A stretch of 64,000 nucleotides of DNA, from contig CAMYJI010000004.1 in NCBI GenBank assembly GCA_947258545.1, positions 1 through 64,000 on the forward strand. Reading direction: 5' to 3'. The position numbers were made by a program, and so were the translations under genes. The first letter of the stretch is position 1. Every line of letters starts with the position of its first letter. A model generated the notes under the pieces. It worked only from the letters and a program-made list of their open reading frames with translations. It did not search any database and was not told the origin of the DNA. This document shows, one piece after another, positions 6,749 through 14,467 of this stretch. Source of the stretch: an uncultured Ectothiorhodospiraceae bacterium (lineage in GTDB: Bacteria; Pseudomonadota; Gammaproteobacteria; UBA9214).

Positions 6749-7177
6749 AAGGATTTTGCTCATTTTGACATGGGCGATGCGGTTAAACAGCATGTGTCCG
6801 GGCCCGGTGGTGATATAGCCCTGCTTGCAGTAGAAGCCTAGCGCGGTTTCGCGCGCATCGAGCACAATGCGGGTGGCGCCCAGCACCGCGCCCCGGGTCT
6901 CCAGGGTCTTCAATATCAGGGTACCGATACCCTGGCGCTGCTGCCCCACATCAACTGCCATGTAGCGGATCTGGGCTTCGGAGATGGAGTTGAAGTGGAG
7001 GCGCCCGACCCCCAGCGCCGCCTTGCCGGCGCCGATGACCATGATATGGGTGCTGGTGGCATCGAGTGCATCCCGTTCGCTGCCGCGCGGCTGGTTCCAG
7101 GGAGCGCGCAGGATCTTCCAGCGCAGTTCATAATACTGTTCGAATTCGGCGGCGCTGACCGGCTCAATCAGTCTCAC
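6746..7177 (-). CDS. GNAT-family N-acetyltransferase
   Basis: A 143-residue acetyl-CoA-dependent acyltransferase of the GNAT fold. The acetyl-CoA pyrophosphate-binding motif A is clear as IRYMAVDVGQQRQGIGTLIL, followed by a motif B helix with LDARETALGFYCKQGY. The substrate is unknown. The final codons read into a repeat: the TAG stop is supplied by the terminal TTTAGGGAAGG of the palindromic element, so the original C-terminus may have been trimmed or altered. It lies directly downstream of the 2OG oxygenase gene on the same strand and is probably co-transcribed. Confidence 0.9.
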   Translation of the reverse strand: MRLIEPVSAAEFEQYYELRWKILRAPWNQPRGSERDALDATSTHIMVIGAGKAALGVGRLHFNSISEAQIRYMAVDVGQQRQGIGTLILKTLETRGAVLGATRIVLDARETALGFYCKQGYITTGPGHMLFNRIAHVKMSKIL

Positions 7178-7191
7178 GTCAGAGTGTGGCT

Positions 7192-7788
7192 TCAGGCGAA
7201 TACCACCCAGGTTGTGGCAATGTACTTCACGCCCTTCTCGAGCACGGCGCCGCGGTGTTCGTGGGTCCAGAAGGGGGGGAACAGCAGCAGCTTGCCGGCC
7301 TCAGGGCGGATCTGCACCTTCTGGTAGGAGAAATCCGTGGTCCCGCCGGGACCGGGGACATCGTTCAGGTACCAGACCGCAACCAGCTGACGCAGGCTGA
7401 ATTCATGGCTGCCACCGTCGATGTGCCAGTGGTAGTACTCGCCCGGGTTGGTGCGCTGGATTGCGTAGCCGGAATCCTTGAAGGGCCCCTTGAAAAACGG
7501 GTAGGTCTCGCGGAACTCGTGAATGGCGGTTCCCAGCGAGCGGAACAGGGCCTGGTCGATGTCCTTCCAGTGCGTCTTGCCGCTGATCACCAGGTCGGTC
7601 GACTTCTTGATGCTGCGGTCTGTTGCCACCGTCTGCCCGATACGCCCCTGGTACTGTTCTTCCTCGAGTTCCTCGAAGCGGCGGACCATCTCGTTGCAGA
7701 CATCAATGGGCAGTGCCCCGGGTTTCTCGAAAATAAAGCTATTTTCCCTGACCTCGGTGATGCTGTTGAGTGCGCTGCGTGGTTCCAC
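7192..7788 (-). CDS. 2OG-Fe(II) oxygenase
   Basis: A prolyl-hydroxylase-like Fe(II)/2OG oxygenase of about 198 residues. Motifs: YYHWHIDGGSHEF (His-x-Asp), LNDVPGPGGTTDF, then GKLLLFPPFWTHEHRG (distal His). The GTG at 7788 was chosen because the conserved region starts soon after it. An ATG at 7875 would overlap the end of the upstream gene by 38 bases and would add a low-complexity leader that looks non-coding. Neither start has a strong ribosome site. It is the fourth iron/2OG-type oxygenase within 8 kb of dsrA. Substrate unknown. Confidence 0.82.
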   Translation of the reverse strand: MEPRSALNSITEVRENSFIFEKPGALPIDVCNEMVRRFEELEEEQYQGRIGQTVATDRSIKKSTDLVISGKTHWKDIDQALFRSLGTAIHEFRETYPFFKGPFKDSGYAIQRTNPGEYYHWHIDGGSHEFSLRQLVAVWYLNDVPGPGGTTDFSYQKVQIRPEAGKLLLFPPFWTHEHRGAVLEKGVKYIATTWVVFA

Positions 7789-7837
7789 TGTCCGGTTCTG
7801 CCTGCGGCTGCTGTGCTGGTGTCTGACTGGCGGGCAG

Positions 7838-8923
7838 TCAGAGGATGCGTTGCTCCACCAGGGCGGTGATCTCATCCTGACAGTTGCTGCCCCTGTGGCG
7901 ATAAAGCTCGAGCACTTCCTCTGCCAGCATGAGCCAGTGTCCGCGTGCGCTGCTGGCGGCCCTGTTCAGTTCGACAGGGCTGCCGCTCCTTGTCCAGCTT
8001 TCGTAGGCCGACAGCAGCGTGGGGAACAGCGATTTGCGCAGATTGCCCATATTGGCGATATAAAAATGCAGTGAGGCCGGGGTGATGTCATCCAGCAGTG
8101 TGGGCAGGGTGGACAGGGCATCCGCTGCATGGTCACGCACGGCGCGCAGCAGGAGTTCGGTCTTGCTGTGCGGTACGGTGGCCAGCAGTTCTTCCCAGTC
8201 GCTGCCCAGTTCATTGCCCACCATGACCTCGCCGATCTCGTGCAGCATGACGGTGCGGATTTCATTGTTGGTCATTTCATCCAGGGCCTGTTCCGGCAGG
8301 CTGTCGAAACTGTAGCAGTTGATGGCCCTTTGCATGGCATTGGCCGGCCGGTTCCAGCGCCATTCCTCGATTTTCTCCCACAGCATGCGCCGCAGCGATT
8401 CGCGGCGGATGAAGATCCTGTTGTTCAGGCTCATCGCGGGGGGGGCCGTCAGGTCGCGTGCGTATTCCCGGCCGGAGATATACAGGGTATAGCCGTCGTG
8501 GCGGCGCTGTTCATCCAGGCTGCCCAGAAAGAAATGCGTACGCCTGTTGCGGCCGATGCCGCTGCTGTAGACATAGCCAAGGCTGTTGAGGTGGTGGTTG
8601 ATGGCGTCGGCGTCAAACGGGTCACACTGCCGGTCAGGCAGGGGTATGGACTCGAACGGTTTTCCTGCAACCGTCTCCCAGAGATCTTCCCGGGCGCTCA
8701 GCCAGGCGGTCAAATCCGCGTGCGGCAGCGGACTGCTGAAGGGCAGATTATTTTCCCAGCGGTAGTATTCGCGCATCTTGAGCAGGTAGACGCACAGGGT
8801 ATAGTCCGTGGCATGGCGGGCATCGCTGATATGGCAGTTTGCCCGCACCGCCGCCAGGGTTGGGGCCAGTTCGTCACTGATGTCAGAGGTGCCGGACAGG
8901 GCTGGATTGGGGGCTGTGGACAC
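7838..8923 (-). CDS. Conserved protein of unknown function (sulfur-metabolism neighbourhood)
   Basis: A 361-residue soluble, mainly helical protein with no signal peptide. Seen: an N-terminal helical part (DYTLCVYLLKMREYYRWENN), a central region SLGYVYSSGIGRNRRTHFFLG, then a helical C-terminal half with NNEIRTVMLHEIGEVMVG and LEEVLELYRHRG-like segments. The HEIGE string resembles a zinc-protease HExxH remnant but has no second histidine, so enzymatic activity is doubtful. It may belong to a family labelled Sfum_1244 in sulfur bacteria; that is a tentative memory. It is upstream of the 7192 oxygenase on the same strand and divergent from the 9038 gene. Confidence 0.8.
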   Translation of the reverse strand: MSTAPNPALSGTSDISDELAPTLAAVRANCHISDARHATDYTLCVYLLKMREYYRWENNLPFSSPLPHADLTAWLSAREDLWETVAGKPFESIPLPDRQCDPFDADAINHHLNSLGYVYSSGIGRNRRTHFFLGSLDEQRRHDGYTLYISGREYARDLTAPPAMSLNNRIFIRRESLRRMLWEKIEEWRWNRPANAMQRAINCYSFDSLPEQALDEMTNNEIRTVMLHEIGEVMVGNELGSDWEELLATVPHSKTELLLRAVRDHAADALSTLPTLLDDITPASLHFYIANMGNLRKSLFPTLLSAYESWTRSGSPVELNRAASSARGHWLMLAEEVLELYRHRGSNCQDEITALVEQRIL

Positions 8924-9037
8924 ACCGAATACCTTACTGAAATCCTCGGTTTTTCTATGCTAGCATGCAGGCATAATCCCTGCCAGCAGCCCATGACAGC
9001 GGTCTGAAGTCGATTGTATTTTCCAAGGAGTAGCAGC

Positions 9038-9583
9038 GTGCGCGTCAAGAGCAAATGGAACCTCAAGGACAAGCAGCGTTCCCTGTCGGAGACCGGCGGG
9101 GCCATGGCCTTTATCCTGTGGCGGATCGCCCAGCAGGGGGTGCTGAACCTGGAGAACGAGGGCTTCCAGACCGATACCAATGCGCAGCGTCTCGATATCA
9201 TGGCCGAGTTCCTGGCCTTCCTGGTACACCTGGTCGATCGCATCACCAGCGCTGACCTGGGCCAGGAGGAGCGGGTGGAATTCATCACCTCGCTGGCCAG
9301 GCACCTTGCCGACAACATGCAGCAAAACCGTACCGACGCCGAGGGCAAGGGTGAGTACCGCCAGGCCCTGGTGACCCTGCTGAATGAGCGGGCGGCCGAT
9401 TATGCGGAATTTGCATTCACGGACAATGAGCCGGGCTTCGCCTTTCGGCGCTACTTTGGCGAGAACGTCAGGGCCGTGATGGGCGCAAAGGACAACAAGT
9501 GGATCACCGACCAGGTCATGGATATCGAGGTCCCCGAGGCCCTGAAACCGCTCGGGAAGGCGCTGCGTGACCTGTTTGCCTAG
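9038..9583 (+). CDS. Conserved hypothetical protein
   Basis: A 181-residue helical soluble protein. It starts at a GTG with AAGGAG eight bases upstream and reads VRVKSKWNLKDKQRSLSETG. Features include a hydrophobic helix AMAFILWRIAQQGVLNLE and a C-terminal PEALKPLGKALRDLFA. The family is not recognised, and no catalytic motif is seen. It is divergent from the 361-aa gene and convergent with the 64-aa gene, sharing a bidirectional terminator with the latter. An extended -10-like CATAAT (8972-8977) lies upstream. Confidence 0.75.
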   Translation: MRVKSKWNLKDKQRSLSETGGAMAFILWRIAQQGVLNLENEGFQTDTNAQRLDIMAEFLAFLVHLVDRITSADLGQEERVEFITSLARHLADNMQQNRTDAEGKGEYRQALVTLLNERAADYAEFAFTDNEPGFAFRRYFGENVRAVMGAKDNKWITDQVMDIEVPEALKPLGKALRDLFA

Positions 9584-9615
9584 CCCGCGTTCCCCGACGG
9601 CTTGTCCCGGGCAAT

Positions 9616-9643
9616 AAAAAAGGCGGGCACTGCCCGCCTTTTT
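9616..9643. terminator. Bidirectional rho-independent terminator
   Basis: GGCGGGC-ACT-GCCCGCC with an A run on the left and five T on the right sits between convergent genes ending at 9583 and 9660, and can serve both. Confidence 0.9.
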
Positions 9644-9659
9644 CGGAGTCAGCGGATGC

Positions 9660-9854
9660 CTACTTGACCCATTTCGAGAAGTTGTCCGTGTTGCGGGCCT
9701 TGCCATCCTCGTAACCGGCGGAGTAGGCCTCGGTGACACGCTGTTCCTCGCGTTCCGGGTTCAGCAGAAAACCGCCCTGCCAGCCCTGGATGTATTCCGG
9801 GTCCACGCCCATCTCTTCCATTTTCGTGTTAGCGTCATAGTATGTCTGGTCCAT
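9660..9854 (-). CDS. Small conserved hypothetical protein
   Basis: A 64-residue soluble charged protein with the segment GWQGGFLLNPEREEQR followed by AYSAGYEDGKARNTDNF. The GW..G / AY.AGYEDG pattern faintly recalls ribosome-modulation-factor-like small proteins, but the similarity is too slight to assign. The ATG at 9854 has GAGGAG seven bases upstream; a TTG two codons earlier is less likely. It follows the TrpD-like gene on the same strand with a spacing of about 60 bases and ends at the shared bidirectional terminator. Confidence 0.75.
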   Translation of the reverse strand: MDQTYYDANTKMEEMGVDPEYIQGWQGGFLLNPEREEQRVTEAYSAGYEDGKARNTDNFSKWVK

Positions 9855-9915
9855 CTTCAACTCCTCGTGTTGTCTGAATTAGTAAACAATCAAAATAAAC
9901 AGCCGGCGGCCCCGG

Positions 9916-11049
9916 TTAACCGGTGGCTGCCCTGAATCTGCTCAACGCCTCTCCCGAATCGATGGCCTTGCGCACCGTGTCGGCGGCCTCAACGAGCGAC
10001 CCGTTGCGACCCAGCTGGTTCAGGATGATAGCTGCCGCATAGACCAGGCTGTCACGTGCCGGTCCGGCCTTGCCGCCGAGCGCCTCCATTCCGGTATCGG
10101 CAGCCGCCCTGGCGGCGGCCTCGATATCCACTGTAGTTGCAATGGCGTCGCCCTGCGTCCCGGCCATGGTAGTGTTTTCCGGCAGGGGGACGGCCCGGGT
10201 CGGTTGGTCTATGCCGATGGAGCGGGGATCATAGTCCAGCGGGTATTCTTCACCGGCGTCATGATAACAGAATACCCGCGCAGGCTGTTTCAGTGACGGT
10301 ATGACACCGCCCTCAACACCCCGGATAATCGCTGCCGAGTCGAAACCGGCCTGTCGGGCCAGTCGCGCATACACCGGAGGATAGGCCTTGTGGACATAGC
10401 CGACCATCAGGTGTGTTTTTTGCCTGCCCCGTACCGGGCCAGTGAGGTTTTCGACCGTCGTCAGTACCGGGCGTTTGACGATGCGTGAACGCAATGCGGT
10501 CAAATTATGCAGGCTCGGGCAGGACCGTTTCTGATCCACGTAACCCCAGCCGATGTCCGGGTTTGCGAGCCGCCCGGCGCTGTCCTGGGCGTTCAAATCC
10601 ACGTTGATACCGGCCGCCTTGAGGACCTTGCGATGGGTGGCGCCGTTCTTGGGGCCGACACTGTCCAGGCCGTGGGAGATGGCAGGCAGGCCGCAGGCGG
10701 CGAACACCGCTGGCAGGAACGGGGAAATCGCCAGGCCACGGGTGATACCGTCATAGGGGTCGGCGATATCCAGGACTTCGTCGACATCGGCCACGACACT
10801 GTGCATGGTATCCAGGATGGCCTGCAGGACCCCGGCATTTTCCTCGTCGGTCTCGCGCTTCATGCGCAACGCAATCAGCAAGACCGCCGCCTGGACGGGG
10901 TCGGCCTTTCCTTCCAGGATCAGGCGCATCGCGGCATGGGTTTCATCGAAAGACAGGTCTTTGCTGAACTCGGGGCCAGTCGCGACCTTCTGGATGCAGG
11001 AGCGCATGACCGGGTCTGAGGTACTGTCAGGGATCACTTGAGCAGACAT
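9916..11049 (-). CDS. Anthranilate phosphoribosyltransferase-like protein (TrpD/glycosyltransferase family 3)
   Basis: A 377-residue protein with the class IV phosphoribosyltransferase layout: an N-terminal helical domain (FDETHAAMRLILEGKADPVQ, LIALRMKRET) and a PRPP-binding domain. The usual GTGGD loop is missing; that place reads ADPYDGITRG. Later landmarks remain, such as ISHGLDSVGPKNGATHRKVL and a VEGGVIPS region. It is therefore probably a TrpD2/YbiB-like relative rather than the tryptophan enzyme, and no other trp gene is nearby. It may act on a nucleic acid or an unknown phenolic acceptor. Upstream of the 64-aa gene on the same strand. Confidence 0.82.
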   Translation of the reverse strand: MSAQVIPDSTSDPVMRSCIQKVATGPEFSKDLSFDETHAAMRLILEGKADPVQAAVLLIALRMKRETDEENAGVLQAILDTMHSVVADVDEVLDIADPYDGITRGLAISPFLPAVFAACGLPAISHGLDSVGPKNGATHRKVLKAAGINVDLNAQDSAGRLANPDIGWGYVDQKRSCPSLHNLTALRSRIVKRPVLTTVENLTGPVRGRQKTHLMVGYVHKAYPPVYARLARQAGFDSAAIIRGVEGGVIPSLKQPARVFCYHDAGEEYPLDYDPRSIGIDQPTRAVPLPENTTMAGTQGDAIATTVDIEAAARAAADTGMEALGGKAGPARDSLVYAAAIILNQLGRNGSLVEAADTVRKAIDSGEALSRFRAATG

Positions 11050-11315
11050 GAAATTCGGCTACACCATTGTTTCAATTAGAGTTACTGAAAGCTGGCGCAA
11101 GTATACAGCAGCCCCACGGGCCCCCGAATATCCCCATGGGGGGGGAAATCAGCTGCCGGCACATGGATGGTTTCCATAATTAAATCAGATACATTCCCCC
11201 TTTGGGGGTATTCGAACAGCATCCCTGAGTGGATAGCATAGCCACTGGTTAATTTTGGCCCGGCCTGGCGTGCATTCATTGCGCTTGTGGACCGGCCAGC
11301 ACAACGAGGCAGACG
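11050..11315. other. Divergent intergenic region with GC-rich palindromes
   Basis: A 266-base spacer between divergent trpD-like and Sel1-repeat genes. It holds CCCCATGGGG-type palindromes near 11131-11142 and a CCCCC-TTT-GGGGG hairpin at 11196-11208, similar in style to the hairpin at 1393-1410 near dsrA. No promoter could be fixed. Confidence 0.4.
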
Positions 11316-11747
11316 ATGGCGGAAATGTACGACCCGAATTTTACCAGTGGTGTGGCGGCCTTCGAGGCCAAGAACTTTTCCCTTGCCATGCGGCTGCTTT
11401 CCCCCCTGGCCGAGGCCGGTGATCCCGATGCCCAGCACCGGGTTGCGATAATGTGCCAGAACGGTCTGGGCGTCGTCCGCAACGAAAAGATGGCCTATGA
11501 AATGATGCGTGCGGCGGCCGAGCAGGGACTTGCCCTGGCGCAGCACGGCCTGGGCTTCATGTACCTCGAGGGGGACTGTGTGGAGCAGGACAGCGCCGCA
11601 GCCGTCGAGTGGTTCCGCAAGGCCTCGGAGCAGGGATTGGCAGGCTCGCTCACCACCCTGGCCAAGATGTACGAGGATGGTAACGGCGTCGAAAAAGACC
11701 CGGAGATGGCCAAAAAGCTGTATGCCCAGGCAGGATTCGACTTCTGA
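11316..11747 (+). CDS. Sel1-like repeat (SLR/TPR) protein
   Basis: A 143-residue protein made of about three Sel1-like repeats with the usual pattern: ALAQHGLGFMYLEGDCVEQD, then AAVEWFRKASEQGLAGSLTT, then LAKMYEDGNGVEKDPEMAKK. There is no signal peptide, so it is cytoplasmic. Such solenoids bind partner proteins. The ATG has GAGG upstream. It precedes dsrS by 39 bases, so the two are probably co-transcribed. Confidence 0.9.
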   Translation: MAEMYDPNFTSGVAAFEAKNFSLAMRLLSPLAEAGDPDAQHRVAIMCQNGLGVVRNEKMAYEMMRAAAEQGLALAQHGLGFMYLEGDCVEQDSAAAVEWFRKASEQGLAGSLTTLAKMYEDGNGVEKDPEMAKKLYAQAGFDF

Positions 11748-11786
11748 TCACGGACAGTGTGCGCATAATCGAGCGGGTCGCTTGAG

Positions 11787-12908
11787 ATGGAGCTGTCAGC
11801 TGAAGATGCCCTGCGGATCAACGTCCTGTTGGCGAGCCCCATTGAGGCTGTCCGCATCGATGAATCCAGCATGACCCTGTATGCGCTGTCCGAGAAGGGG
11901 GAGGCCAGGGTCAAGCTGAATCCCAACTGCCGCGACGAATCCTACCTGCGCCGCGTGCGTGAGGCGCTCTCGAGCCACGTTCTGGGCTCACCCGGGGGCT
12001 ACCCTGTCTACCTGAAGCGCTGGACACGGATGGGGCAGACCCGCCACGGAATGCTCGAGTCACTGCTGTTGCTCGGCGAACCCGAGGCCGTTGTGGCCGT
12101 CGTCAACGCCAGCGGGATCAGCAGCGAGATTGCCCGGCGGGCCTGGTGGGCGTCGCAGTCCGCCGAGAACGCACGCTGCATGCTCCGGCAAAAACCGGTT
12201 GCGGAAGGGGAGATGGGTGCCATACTGGCGGATTTCCTGGTGGAATTTCTGCCATTCGAGGAGGAGGCGAAAGATGTGATCGCCTCGGTGCGGCTGGTCC
12301 TGCAACCGGGTCTGATCAGTGCCGAGTCCAGGCGGAAGATCTGGGAGAGGGGCAGGCACAAGAACGCCTATTATGTGGGTTTTCTTCATGGCACCCCGGA
12401 TGAGCTGCCGGGCAAGTCGACGCCACACCCTGCCTGGGAGCAGGCCCGCTCGAGACTCGCAGGCCTGCGTGGGAGTGACAACCCCTATGCGATTCAGCTA
12501 TGCCGATTGCTGAGCGCCAAGGGCCAGGGTTTTCTGGCAACCGTGGAAGAGGTGATCAGGAAGCCATCCAATCAGGACGTGGTCGTTGAACTATTGCTGG
12601 CGATTGCCGCCTATTTCGGGCCACTTCGCATGAATAGCTGCAGGCATGAGGACATGGAAGCAATCCTGCACGGCGCCGATGAAGACCTCGCGGCATACCG
12701 TGCACGGGGAAACGCAATTGGCGATGTGCTGGCAGCAATACCTGAGCTGGAGCAGCAGCTGCGTGCAATGCTGGTGCTTGCGAACGTGGATGAACCGCTG
12801 GTCAATCCCATCTTTTCGCGTACGGATGCCATCGGGTCCGTGATGCACAAGAAGCTCAAGCCGGTTAGCGAGCCGTTGCAGGAGCAAATCAATATTTTGA
12901 GGAAGTAA
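11787..12908 (+). CDS. dsrS: DsrS-like sulfur oxidation accessory protein
   Basis: A 373-residue cytoplasmic protein resembling DsrS, the last gene product of the Allochromatium vinosum dsr cluster, which is needed for efficient expression or function of the Dsr system, with no known catalytic activity. Recognised on the start MELSAEDALRINVLLASP, on YLKRWTRMGQTRHGMLESLL, and on the LGEPEAVVAVV and RRAWWASQSAENARCML regions. It is predominantly helical, with no cofactor motif. It is followed by cysG, which makes the sirohaem of DsrAB, so this block looks like a detached piece of the dsr regulon about 11 kb from dsrA. Assignment is from memory of the family. Confidence 0.8.
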   Translation: MELSAEDALRINVLLASPIEAVRIDESSMTLYALSEKGEARVKLNPNCRDESYLRRVREALSSHVLGSPGGYPVYLKRWTRMGQTRHGMLESLLLLGEPEAVVAVVNASGISSEIARRAWWASQSAENARCMLRQKPVAEGEMGAILADFLVEFLPFEEEAKDVIASVRLVLQPGLISAESRRKIWERGRHKNAYYVGFLHGTPDELPGKSTPHPAWEQARSRLAGLRGSDNPYAIQLCRLLSAKGQGFLATVEEVIRKPSNQDVVVELLLAIAAYFGPLRMNSCRHEDMEAILHGADEDLAAYRARGNAIGDVLAAIPELEQQLRAMLVLANVDEPLVNPIFSRTDAIGSVMHKKLKPVSEPLQEQINILRK

Positions 12909-13012
12909 GGCATGTTATTTTTGTAATATCCGGTCAGCGTGACTTGCACCTGCCGTGCAGTTTGCGCGCACTGGATAAACGCGTACCTTTTCTTGGACTT
13001 CAGACTCTGTAA

Positions 13013-14416
13013 ATGAAATTTCTACCTGTTTTTCTGGATGTGAATGATCGGTCTTGCCTGGTCGTTGGCGGCGGCAAGGTCGCGGCGCGCAAGGTTGCCT
13101 TGCTGAGGCGCTCGGGTGCCGATGTCACGGTGGTGGCGCCTGCCCTGTGCGATGAACTCGCAACACTACGGGATAGTGGCGGGCTACATTATGAAGCCAG
13201 GGTATTCGATGACCAGGATGTCCATGACAGGGTGCTGGTCATCGCGGCCACTGATGACGAAGGCGTGAACCGTAAAGTATCGGAGCTGGCCGCGAGCAGG
13301 CAGATACCGGTCAATGTGGTGGATACCCCCGGGCTTTGCAGTTTTATTGTGCCGTCAATCGTCGACCGCTCACCGGTTCAGGTCGCCATCTCGACGGGGG
13401 GTGCCTCCCCGGTGCTGGCGCGCCTGTTGCGTGCACGCATCGAAAGCTTTATCCCCTCGGCCTATGGTCGGCTTGCAGCGCTGGTGGACGAGTACCGGCA
13501 CAAGGTGAAGGACCGGTTTGCCAAGTCGGACCAGCGGCGTTACTTCTGGGAGAGCGTCCTGCAGGGACGGGTAGCGGAATTGCTGTTTGCCGGTCATGAC
13601 AAGCAGGCACGCAGTGCGCTTGAAGAGGCCATTGATGACACCAGCCAGTCCTATGAGACCCGAGGTGAGGTCTACCTGGTGGGTGCAGGACCAGGTGATC
13701 CGGACCTGATCACCTTTCGTGCACTACGCCTGATGCAACAGGCTGATGTCGTGGTCTATGACAGGCTGGTTTCCCAGCCGATACTTGACCTGGTGCGGCG
13801 TGATGCCGAAATGATCTATGCCGGCAAGGAACGTGATAATCACACCCTCTCGCAGGAGAGTATCAACGAGCTGCTGGTGAGATTGGCCAGGGAGGGCAAG
13901 CGTGTGCTCCGCCTCAAGGGCGGTGACCCGTTTATTTTCGGACGCGGCGGTGAGGAGATCGAGACGCTGGCTGAGGAGGGCATCCCCTTCCAGGTGGTGC
14001 CTGGAATTACTGCAGCGGCAGGCTGTGCGTCCTATGCCGGCATACCACTCACACACCGCGACTATGCCCAGTCATGCACCTTTGTCACAGGACATCTGAA
14101 AGACGGCAGCGTAGACCTTGATTGGGAGAAGCTGGCCAAGCCGGCCCAGACCATCGTGTTTTACATGGGATTGCACAGTATCGAAATCATCAGCCGGGAA
14201 CTGATTGCGCACGGGCTTTCGGAGACCACCCCGGTGGCGCTGGTGCAGAAAGGCACTACGCCGGAACAACGCGTGTTTGTTGAGACGCTTGGGTCGTTGC
14301 CTGGTCTTATTAAGAAGAAAGAGCTTAAACCACCCACCATTATTATCGTGGGTGAGGTGGTGCAACTGCAGAAGAAACTGAGATGGTTTGGGGTGAGTGA
14401 TGCTAGTAAAGGTTGA
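13013..14416 (+). CDS. cysG: Siroheme synthase CysG (trifunctional)
   Basis: A 467-residue fusion making sirohaem from uroporphyrinogen III. The N-terminal part is precorrin-2 dehydrogenase/ferrochelatase (GGGKVAARKVALLRRSGA NAD-binding motif near residue 19). The C-terminal part is the SAM-dependent uroporphyrinogen methyltransferase (YLVGAGPGDPDLITFRALRL, RLKGGDPFIFGRGGEE, VVPGITAAAGCASYAGIPLT). The length equals that of E. coli CysG (about 457). Sirohaem is the DsrAB cofactor, and the gene follows dsrS by about 100 bases. The ATG at 13013 begins MKFLPVFLDVNDRSCLVVGG, as in homologues. Confidence 0.96.
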   Translation: MKFLPVFLDVNDRSCLVVGGGKVAARKVALLRRSGADVTVVAPALCDELATLRDSGGLHYEARVFDDQDVHDRVLVIAATDDEGVNRKVSELAASRQIPVNVVDTPGLCSFIVPSIVDRSPVQVAISTGGASPVLARLLRARIESFIPSAYGRLAALVDEYRHKVKDRFAKSDQRRYFWESVLQGRVAELLFAGHDKQARSALEEAIDDTSQSYETRGEVYLVGAGPGDPDLITFRALRLMQQADVVVYDRLVSQPILDLVRRDAEMIYAGKERDNHTLSQESINELLVRLAREGKRVLRLKGGDPFIFGRGGEEIETLAEEGIPFQVVPGITAAAGCASYAGIPLTHRDYAQSCTFVTGHLKDGSVDLDWEKLAKPAQTIVFYMGLHSIEIISRELIAHGLSETTPVALVQKGTTPEQRVFVETLGSLPGLIKKKELKPPTIIIVGEVVQLQKKLRWFGVSDASKG

Positions 14417-14467
14417 TAATTATTGTTTGGCCCAATTTCGCATTAATTCGAATAGATTAATACCTTT

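Noticed and set aside
7838-8923. Zinc protease call from HEIGE
   Set aside because: The motif is not HExxH and no third ligand is seen; the rest of the protein does not look like a peptidase.
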